Positions 56,364 through 64,000 of a stretch of DNA of 64,000 nt are shown one piece after another (positions within the stretch are counted from its first letter, which is position 1; every line of letters starts with the position of its first letter). The translations under genes were made by a program, and so were the position numbers. Under the pieces are notes generated by a model, which was not told where the DNA came from, did not search any database, and was given only the letters and a program-made list of their open reading frames with translations. Source of the DNA: Solicoccozyma terricola (taxonomy: Eukaryota; Basidiomycota; Tremellomycetes; Filobasidiales; Piskurozymaceae); the NCBI GenBank assembly GCA_001600875.1, contig BCLD01000007.1:971446-1035445 (forward strand), in the 5' to 3' direction.

Positions 56364-57955
56364 CTACTCCTCCTTGTGCTGGAATGCCTTCTCGAGGGGA
56401 ACACCGGTAGAACCGTGAAGATCGAGTTCTCGCTGGTGAACGTACTTGCCGTCGTGCCAGACGAGACCGTGAGGACCTTTAGATTCGGGATGGCTAACAT
56501 TGGTGTCGTCTATGGGGGTAGTGGGGTACTTGCTATTTAGCGAATGATCACCCACGCCCCTGCTGGACCGGGACTACTCACCACCCTGGTTCTCCGTAAG
56601 TTCCTGCTTCAATGCGCTTGGTTCTCCATGAGTGCCGTGTGTGGCAATTCCATCTCGCGAAGCACCACCGGTCGTACCGGTACCGGTTGAACCAGCTCCA
56701 ATTTCACCAGCACCAAGACCCGCTGCACCAGCTCCCAAAGCAGTTTCTCCCCTATCCCCTGCTGTGGTGGTGTTGTGACCGGAAGAGTACTGATCGCCAG
56801 TCCTGTTCAAGCCGGTGGAACCAACGCCAGACTGGGATCTGGTAGTACCACTAGAGACGGAGTTGTCACCAGTTTGACCAACTGATTGACCACCGTAACC
56901 ATCACCAGTCAATCCGCCAATTCCAGTTCCGGTTTGACCACCCGTCGTAGCACTTGAACCAGTCAGTCCTCGATGACCACCAGTTGAAGTGGTCGTGGTG
57001 TCTCGATCGTTGTATGCTCGATCGGCACCGTAAGCTGCTGCACCTGCACCAATAGCAGCGATACCCATTCCCGCACCTCTGTGTTGTTGAGAGTTGGACG
57101 CGTTGAGACCTGTATCGTTGGTGGAACTGTCGAGCCCAGTAGCACCGGTAGATTGGTATCCAGAACCAGTTCCAGGTGTGGTCAAATTCTGATTATTGTA
57201 TTCTTTCAACCCAGAGTGGGATCCAACAGGTTCACCACCGATAGACCCAGTTTGAGTGTTTGAAGAGTACTGATCTGCGATTGGAGTTGATGAGGCATCA
57301 CCAGTACCTGTGAAACCCGCACCCACACCCGCACCACCGATCGCAGAAGATCTATATCCAGTTGAATCAGAGTTATCGCCACCTGTGACTCCAGATGATG
57401 TGGAGTCTCGGACTTGACCCTGGTTATGATTACCAACCCCCATACCTGCTTGAACACCAGCAGACGTGTCTGCTAGGTTACGATCTCCAGAAAGACCAGA
57501 GTCGTAGCCAGCGGTGGAGCGGGAACCAGTGACATCGCCAGTGCGAGAGCTTGTACCTGTGGTGTCTGTGCCATCGAGAGCATTGCCGTAGGTGTCTCCT
57601 GATCGATTGGTAGAGCCGATACCAGAGCCAACACCAGAGCCAACACCAGAGCCAACTCCCGAGCCAACTCCAGAACCAACTCCAGAGCCAATGCCGGAGC
57701 TAGTGTTATCATAGCCTGAACCAGAGTTCAAACCTCCAGCATGAGAACTGGTGTTGTTATCGAATCCTGAACCCGCATGGTGACCACCTCCCGAGAGGTT
57801 GGTGCTACCACCACCGCCAAGCTGTCAATATCAATGCATCAGTTTTCAGTCAACCCCCCCCCACATCATACACCATCCTCTTCGGGACGCACTGGTGTAC
57901 CCAATTCGAGCCCATCTGAAGCTCCTGGTTTGGTAGTGAATACGTTGTGTGACAT
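56364..57955 (-). CDS. Gly/Ser/Thr-rich repeat protein with a conserved C-terminal tail
   Basis: About 460 residues in three exons. The start is MSHNVFTTKPGASDGLELGT, PVRPEED, then a very low complexity body (GSGVGSGVGSGVGSGVGSG, TGTGTTGG, repeated STGxTG units) with one Ala-rich turn (GMGIAAIGAGAAAYGADRAY). The end is conserved: VSHPESKGPHGLVWHDGKYV, HQRELDLHGSTGVPLEKAF, QHKEE. Tails of the form GPHGLVWxxGKYVHRREL occur in a fungal family of stress-induced, intrinsically disordered proteins; exact role unknown. The GSGV run is encoded by an imperfect 12-base tandem repeat at 57617-57692. A C9 tract lies in the first intron. The body is hydrophilic, unlike a wall adhesin, and there is no signal peptide. 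Confidence 0.8.
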
Positions 57956-58914
57956 GGTATATGGTGGTTGGTGTAATTTGGTGGAACTGCGGGGGTGGCG
58001 TTGTGGGGGTGGGGGAGGTAAGTGTTTGAGAACTGAAACACGTTCAGAATGGATGGAAATGCTAACTAAATAAAAATATGTATGGAAATGTGGAAGTGGG
58101 ATCGGATGTGGTCTACTTGCCACTATGCACTATATACTTTGGTTTGGTTACATGGGTCTGGTGTATGACGATGAGGGTGATGTGTGTGCTCCAACGAACC
58201 AATCTGTGTATGACGTACACACGCGTCACGATCGCCCATGACATCACGTGCACCGCGGTGCGGGCAGCTGGGGGAGTGATGGCAAACGAGAGGTAACCAC
58301 CGCAGGGCAGGCTACTATTCCACCGACGAGCTTCCGCTTTAGAAGGGTGGCTTGGAACTGCCACTGTCAAATGATATCCCATCCGATGATGTTTCTTTGT
58401 CAATATCGACGGTGTAACGCATCACTTGCGCGGCGCGGTGTCGATCCGGTAGTGTACCTGGTAGAAACTTAGAAGCATGAAAATATAGCAGATTAACCGA
58501 ACTCGATGAGAGCTGGCAAACGGTCCAAGCACCCAGTCTTCGTACTAAAAATTCTGCCAGAGCGAAGTTTGTCCAAAGTCCTGGTGAAAGCTCGTTGGCT
58601 TGCCCATGTCTGTGTGGGCGTCGCGTTCCCATCAACGGAGAAACCGTAGAACACCCGTCGACTTGTATAATCACGGCCATGGAACGCTCTTGTCCCACAC
58701 TCCTACACTCCCACCCTCGCACCCTCCCACCACCGCCAGCAAACCGTCATCCAAGAGGACATGGGATGGAGTTGGCAGTGTGTGTGGCGAAAACAACCCC
58801 TTCCCCCGATTTCTGAAATCACGTGACTTTGTTTTCAAACTGCTAACAATTTCAAGTCCAGAACCGTCACAGACAATTATATCAACCTCTTGTCACAATA
58901 TCATATCATCAACA
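57956..58914. other. Divergent upstream region between the Gly-rich gene and SSF1
   Basis: No exon or RNA gene is supported over 959 bases. It has TCACGTGC at 58244-58251 and the perfect TCACGTGA at 58819-58826. Some high-GC patches (GCGCGGCGCGGTG near 58430) are present. Any frames here are unconserved. Confidence 0.45.
58819..58826 (+). promoter_or_regulatory. TCACGTGA E-box upstream of SSF1
   Basis: A perfect bHLH/Cbf1-type palindrome about 88 bases before the SSF1 start. Its ATCACGTGAC context is identical to the site before the WW-domain gene. Confidence 0.45.
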
Positions 58915-60849
58915 ATGGGTAAACGCAAGAGAAAGAATAGAACTCACTTGAAAGGTCCTGAACAAGGACTAGAGCAAGCCAATGGTCCAAAGTCGTTTGT
59001 CATTCGGGTCAGTACCAACGGCCGGTTCCGACTCCGGGAAGGTGTTTTGAAATTTAACCACGCTGAATTTGCCCTAACCCGTTATCGTAGTCTGGAGATG
59101 TCACCAGGAATATATCGCAACTTGTTCGTGATGTTCGAAAGATCATGGAACCTGGAACAGCCACACGACTGAGGGTGAGTCGCGAGCCCCCGCTTCCTGT
59201 GTGAATTCAACACACTGCGTCCAAAACGAAACGCTGACACCGCACCTACTCCATTCCCCATTGCCGTTCTGTAGGAACGACAAGCAGCTCGTTTACGTGA
59301 TTACTTGGTCATGGCACCAGCTCTCAACGTCACTCATATGATGATATTCACACTCACGGAAGCTACGAATGTACATATGAGAGTTGCCAGATTACCTGCT
59401 GGACCGACTTTGACTTTTAGAGTTGAGCGGTATAGTTTGATGAAGTGAGTGTCTTTTTATGTGTGCGGGGAGGTTTGGGTTCGCGTGATGGTGGGACATT
59501 TGGGATTGCTGATGTGTTTGATTATGACGGGGAATAGGGATCTGGTTAATGCGTCGATGAAGAATTTAGGCAAGGCTCCGGGTGGAGAGTATAGGTCACC
59601 TCCATTAGTGAGTCGTGATGGGGTTCAAAAAAGTGCGGCGTTCCAAGAGGGACTCTCGACCTGACATTGCCCGATAATCACCACAGCTCGTTCTTAACAA
59701 CTTTCAACAACCACCACCTGGTCAACCTTCCAAGCCGGAACTTCGATTGATGACTACGATGTTCCAAGGTCTTTTCCCCGCTATTCAAGTAGAGAAGGTA
59801 AGTTTAAATGAAATGTAGGATATCGTTATATCATTCTGACTGACCAACCCCTCCCTCCTCCCCCTCTCTTGCACCTTCCTACAGTCCGCTCTCCCGACCT
59901 TCCGTCGAGTGCTCCTGCTTTCATATCACGCCGATACCCACCTCATATCCTTCCGCCACTACACGATCTCTGTTCGACCACATGGTGTCTCTCGACGTGT
60001 ACGAAAGTTGCTCTCTGGAGCAACCAGTTCCAAGCCCATAAAGTCATCTCGTAAGGTGGACTTGGGTTCCACAGAGGATATTGCGGATTTCCTACTACGA
60101 AGACAACGAGGAGGATCGTCAGCGCCTTCCGAGGGAACTTCAGCAGCTAGTACAGCAGGATACGACTCGACATCTGAGACGGAAGCTAGTGAAGCTGAAT
60201 CTGATTCGAATGCTGTAGAGCTACCGGATGATTATCTAGGTAGAGGTAATAAGAAGGGCGAGAGGAAGGCGGTTAGGTTGGTGGAGGTTGGGCCGAGATT
60301 GGAATTGAAATTGATCAAGGTGGTGGAAGGTTTGGTGGGTAGTAAGAAAGGTGAAGGGGAGACGGTGTTCCATGAGTTTGGTGAGTGTGAACGTTTCTCC
60401 TCTACTGTCGTCGTCATCGTTGGAAATACCACACTAAACCGATCCGGCGTTTTAACACAGTCCACAAATCAAAAGCCGATGCCAACAAGCTTCAAGCTGC
60501 TCACGTCGCTCGTCGAAAGGAAAAGGACGAACGTCGTCGAGAGCAAGAAGCCAACGTCGAGCGGAAAGCCCAAGCCAAGGCTGCCAAGGAGGTCGTTGGC
60601 GAGGATGTTGCGGAAGAGTCTGAAGAAGAGGATCTCGACGTTGAGGGACTCTCTGACGTTGAGGACGAGTTCGAGTATGAGGATCGATATGGAGCCGGTG
60701 GAGAGGCAGCGGATGATCTTGATGGTGATGCTCCTGCTGGAGAAGTCAGCGAGGATGAGGACGAAGGTGACGCTTCGAGCGAATCGGAAGATGAGCCGGT
60801 GGCAAAAGTCGTCGTGAAGCGATCGGTCACAACTGGCAAGAAGCGATGA
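58915..60849 (+). CDS. SSF1: Ssf1/Peter Pan, Brix-domain 60S ribosome biogenesis factor
   Basis: Ssf1 binds pre-60S particles with Rrp14 and Rrp15 and is needed for 27S pre-rRNA processing in the nucleolus. The start MGKRKRKNRTHLKGPEQG is typical. The Brix domain follows: PKSFVIR joined over an intron to SGDVTRNISQLVRDVRKIME, PGTATRLRERQAARLRDYL, VMAPALNVTHMMIFTLTEAT, GPTLTFRVERYSLMKDLVNA, RLMTTMFQGLFPAIQVEKS, LLLSYHADTHLISFRHYTIS. A conserved LELKLIKVVEGL segment and a long charged tail (EESEEEDLDVEGLSDVEDE) follow. About 450 residues, with seven exons. All Brix motifs are intact, and the TCACGTGA box lies upstream. Confidence 0.94.
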
Positions 60850-61033
60850 GGACTGGCGTCGATTCTATCATTCATTCTGTACGATCATATTTCATTTTCA
60901 TTGACATGTTCCCTCCAAGCATAACGCCATGACTCTTGTACATTGGTAGATATAAAACCCAGAGATCAAACGAAATATAGAAGGGATATAAAAGAGGACC
61001 AACGTTTTGTAAACGTTTTGACCTCCCTCCCGC
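60850..61033. other. Short region after SSF1
   Basis: SSF1 3' flank with an ATAAAAG/ATATAAAAC-type AT-rich stretch and a repeated AACGTTTTG (61000 and 61012). No gene is seen. Confidence 0.4.
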
Positions 61034-61753
61034 TCATCCGAAGACAAGCGAGAAATATTCGTGTTGGCTTACTTTTTGACCCTTACGAGGTGATGGAATA
61101 GCACCGTAGAAGGGCTTCGAAAGAGCCGGAAGGAGTGGAAGGGAGTGAGGGGAGTTGGAATGTGGTGGGATGAGAAACGCATTGACCAACACCTTGAATG
61201 CCCTCGTCCGTCATCAATGTCACAAGATGCAGAAAGAAAACAGACGGGGAGGCAGACACGGGAGAAAACGAAGAGATGACCAAAAAAAGAAGAAAGAAAA
61301 GATGAACCGATGAACCTAGCGAAAGAGGAGGGCAAAACCATCGTCAGCTTCCATCATCTCATCGTACACCGTCGTCAACAGAACAAGCAAAATCTCAGAA
61401 CAAAACGCCGAAGCAATATCTCCATTCGAGGGGTCTTACGTCCTCGAGATTGAGAAGTCTAACATATATAGTAGTGAATCATTGGAGTTGGGAGGTGGGA
61501 TTGATTGGGAAAAGAGGGTCTAGGAACGTAAACTCACGGTGACGGAGGTGCATTGTATTGAATCTTCACATCAGTGACCTGAAGTGCATCTAAAAATGCA
61601 ATCCGAGGTCGCCGAGGTAGTGTTGTACTACAAATCCATTGAAGTTGCTAATTGTTGAAGAGAATGAAGACTGTCCCTCCAACTTTTCGAGGCAAGGGCT
61701 GAGGTTGAGAAAAAGGGGTTGTCCACCGTGAGAAATGGAATTTCCCATCTCAT
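61034..61753 (-). CDS. Uncertain small gene, family unrecognised
   Basis: Minus-strand pieces look coding but I could not build a complete model. A well-bounded exon (about 61622-61534; acceptor TTGTAG, donor CACC|GTGAGT) reads TTLPRRPRIAFLDALQVTDV, KIQYNAPPSP. It joins PLLNLED over a normal intron. A GTAAGA donor follows, and splicing across about 325 bases would give PFYGAIPSPRKGQKVSQHEY, FSLVFG and the stop at 61034. The upstream piece MRWEIPFLTVDNPFFSTSAL, ASKSWRDSLHSLQQLATSM is open but not in a frame that joins without another intron. Divergent from ATP18. It may be a small real gene, or chance exons in the ATP18 promoter. Confidence 0.3.
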
Positions 61754-61926
61754 CCCCCTCTCCCGTCTTGACCCGTCCAGTAGATCCTCAACATCACCAC
61801 ATCTCCACTCACCACCTACCACTACCTCGTCAGTCACCTACCTACATCTCTACCTCTCCATCTGCTCCTCACTGACTTGATAGCTCATCATTATCAGAAA
61901 GTCCCTAAAAAAAATCCTCAACAAAG

Positions 61927-62421
61927 ATGTTCGGACTTCGAGCTTGGCCGACTCCCGTATGTCTTTTCAAGTCCATCTGGACGGCCTACCGCTCTGCTGA
62001 CCCGTCAAAATCTCTTCGCTCCCATGATCCCTCTTTCGGACTGTTTACATGTATCAGGTCGTTAAACCCCTCATGCCATTCATCATCGCAACGGGTATCG
62101 CCTTTTACGGTGTCGTAAAGATGCAGGAGATGGGTGTGAACAGTGAGTGCTTTTTGCAAAACTCCACCCGTATATTACATATTTATCTTCGAACTGACAT
62201 CCATGTGGCCATAGCTCCGGAAGCTTTGGAGAACGTACGTCGTTGTTGCATAAACAGGTTGATTGAGATGGGGAGATTACTGACAATACTGTTGCCTTTT
62301 GACCGAAATAGCCAAAGAACCCATACGGTACGTTTTGGTCTTCTCGCATGCTTGAATTCATCCCCTGACATTTCTACTACACACAGCCGCTGGCATCAAG
62401 AAGCAACAAGTTGCTCACTAG
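61927..62421 (+). CDS. ATP18: ATP synthase subunit i/j
   Basis: A membrane-sector subunit of mitochondrial F1Fo ATP synthase. Five exons (61927-61956, 62058-62142, 62215-62234, 62312-62327, 62387-62421) give a 61-residue product beginning MFGLRAWPTPVVKPLMPFII, then ATGIAFYGVVKMQEMGVN, TPEALENPKNPYAAGIKKQQ, VAH. The GLRxWPTPVxKPxxPF start, one transmembrane helix and the NPKNPY motif are diagnostic of ATP18. Exons 3 and 4 are only 20 and 16 bases. Length matches the family. Convergent with the transcription factor gene. Confidence 0.93.
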
Positions 62422-62576
62422 AGGAATAAAGATGGAAACAGTGCATTTTTGTAGACGATGGGAGGAGATCGATATGAAAATCTTTACTATCGGTTAAATG
62501 AGATGCTAGCGAGATGAGGTGAAGGAGCGGACACTGCAGACAACCCTCTAGAGGCACCCTGTTGACCCGAGGAACG

Positions 62577-64000
62577 TCAAATGAATCCGATACAATCTCG
62601 ACTACGATTGACATATGCTCTCCAAATACGGTCCTGAGCAGTCCCCTTAGCAAATGAATACCTGTCCATCACCACGCTTCCGCTCCTGGTTCTTCTGCGA
62701 GTTGCCAAGTCGTTGGGGCCGGGAGGAACATATTTGCCAGTCTGTTTCGAAAAAAAGAGAGGTGTGGGTAAATTGCCAGTTGAACGCACGAGAAGCCCAG
62801 AACTACCCACTCTGGCGGGAGGAAGATGGAATCTGAACCCTCCCATGGCAGACCTAGATCCGTCATGTTCTGTGAGACGGCTGTCGTCAGTATGATAAAT
62901 GACATTAGAGAAAGCGCTCAGCCGCTTACTGTCTCCGTAATCCAGGGTGGCAGCGCACTCGGACTGAACCCAAGCGGGAAGTTGTACGGTCCTAGATCAT
63001 CCAGCATCCCGAAATCGCCATTCATATCCGCGTCCCCTGCTAACAGACTCTGCAATCCGGACTGGTTCGCCATAGTATCATCATCTACCTCTGCACCACC
63101 ACCTGCTCTAGGAGAACCAGGTGCCCGCGTTGATTCTCCCATCTTTCGACGGAACGATCGGAGCATCAAGCGAAGAGTAAGAGCGTAGCGTTCTGCAGCG
63201 CATTCCGATAGCAACTCAGCCAGTTCTGAGACTTGTTTGCTGATCATTGCCGGCGGGAGTTCCGATGGGAAGAGGATGGCTACTTTGAGAAGGAAAGTAC
63301 AAGAAAAGGAGATTTGGACCATGGTTTCGTGGACGGCGTATTTGAGGTGTCGTCTATTGGTGAAGGCGAGATAAGCGATGTTCAAACAACGGTTCTCAAC
63401 AATGCTCACCTCAGTGTCTGGCCCTGGTAAGTTGCTAGACAAGCTAATGCCGCATCCTTTGCTAGAAACGCCAACTCTCTCTGCTCAAACGTCAACTTGT
63501 CGAATGCACACCCTCGCAGGGCCACACACGCGGTCCATAGTTGAGCGTAGCATAACTCTGCTTTGAGCAGTTGAACGAGGACGCTGCCCTCTTGATGACG
63601 ACCGAGGTGGATGACATGCCATTGCTTGAACCAGTCTTGAAGGTCTAGCATGATACGTCGGACGAAACTGATTGTCGAGTGGTCGGCTCGGTGGCGTAGA
63701 GAATGTAGGGTTTCGTAAACGCGCACTGCGATGCAGTTTTAGGAGGCAGAGCGACGCTAAGTTGACACCCCCTCTCACCTTTGATCCCAACCAGTTCTAC
63801 GCAGCTTATAAGTCGGAGATCGGTTTCGGAGCACATTGGATGCGATCTGGAAATGCTTCCTCGTTAGTGTAATTCGGCAACGGACGACCTCACCCCACTC
63901 ACAAAAGCAATCGAGCGTTCTTCACTGATTCATCATCTCTGAGCATGAGCGGTCGTCCAGTCCCTAAGCTGATTCTGTCGGTTTTAAAAATGACCAAGAG
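62577..64000 (-). CDS. Fungal-specific transcription factor, C-terminal part (runs off the right edge)
   Basis: The reading from the right edge goes TDRISLGTGRPLMLRDDESV, KNARLLL, then HPMCSETDLRLISCVELVGI, VRVYETLHSLRHRADHSTIS, WFKQWHVIHLGRHQEGSVLV, LLKAELCYAQLWTACVALRG, AFLAKDAALACLATYQ. The DDESVKNAR...HPM-x-E-x-D-x-RL-I-x-xVEL and AxxCLxxY patterns fit the fungal transcription factor (middle homology) domain of Zn2Cys6 regulators; the zinc cluster would lie beyond the window. The C-terminus is acidic and Gly/Leu/Asp-rich (ADMNGDFGMLDDLGPYNFPL), a possible activation domain, then NMTDLGLPWEGSDSIFLPP. The stop at 62577 assumes one or two further introns and is uncertain. The regulated pathway is unknown. 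Confidence 0.75.

Overview
This is nuclear DNA of a basidiomycete yeast, most likely a tremellomycete (Cryptococcus/Kwoniella-like). The signs are dense genes on both strands, many short GT-AG introns (mostly about 50-75 bases) with CTRAC-like branch sites, and protein content typical of fungi: a Bck1-type MAPKKK, an AA9 lytic polysaccharide monooxygenase, and QCR10 and ATP18 respiratory subunits. No species can be named from sequence alone. The assembly has three N gaps (28279-28390, 39814-39901, 50207-51166) and many long G/C homopolymers, so some gene ends are uncertain. I built all gene models by hand from conserved protein reading across splice sites.

Layout. 1-15400: a mitochondrial-type short-chain dehydrogenase; the ribosome quality control E3 ligase LTN1; the cell-wall-integrity MAPKKK BCK1; and, convergent with it, GID8 of the GID/CTLH E3 complex. 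15778-21730: a cytochrome P450 and a divergently transcribed acyl-CoA/4-coumarate-CoA ligase-like enzyme ending in a peroxisomal AKL tripeptide. 22509-31764: an unrecognised basic/proline-rich protein, a secreted AA9 LPMO and a DEAH-box RNA helicase. 31994-39229: YPT1, PRP4 kinase and a PSR1-like FCP1-family phosphatase, all on the minus strand. 39951-45262: a TRAP-alpha-like ER protein (5' end lost in a gap), a WW-domain protein, an intron-containing tRNA-Phe(GAA) followed by a candidate structured ncRNA, QCR10, and a small zinc-ribbon protein. 45439-49961: an unknown polytopic membrane protein, an AGTRAP-like membrane protein and a CsbD-like stress protein whose 5' end is not seen. 51228-57955: a RING-like protein, a NUDIX hydrolase, a Ca3427-like periplasmic-binding-fold protein and a Gly/Ser/Thr-rich repeat protein. 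58915-64000: the ribosome biogenesis factor SSF1, an uncertain small gene, ATP18, and the C-terminal part of a fungal-type transcription factor that runs off the right edge.

Most genes are unrelated housekeeping functions, so this is not a biosynthetic or defence island. The one plausible functional pair is the P450 and the ligase, which share a 932-base divergent promoter region. Items most worth a second look are the structured segment downstream of tRNA-Phe, microexons (8 bases in LTN1, a 4-base first coding segment in the zinc-ribbon gene), repeated short promoter motifs (TCACGTGA, AGTCCCGCATG), dispersed CGAAGCGAG-type repeats inside introns or next to a gap, and poly(C)/poly(G) tracts embedded in introns.
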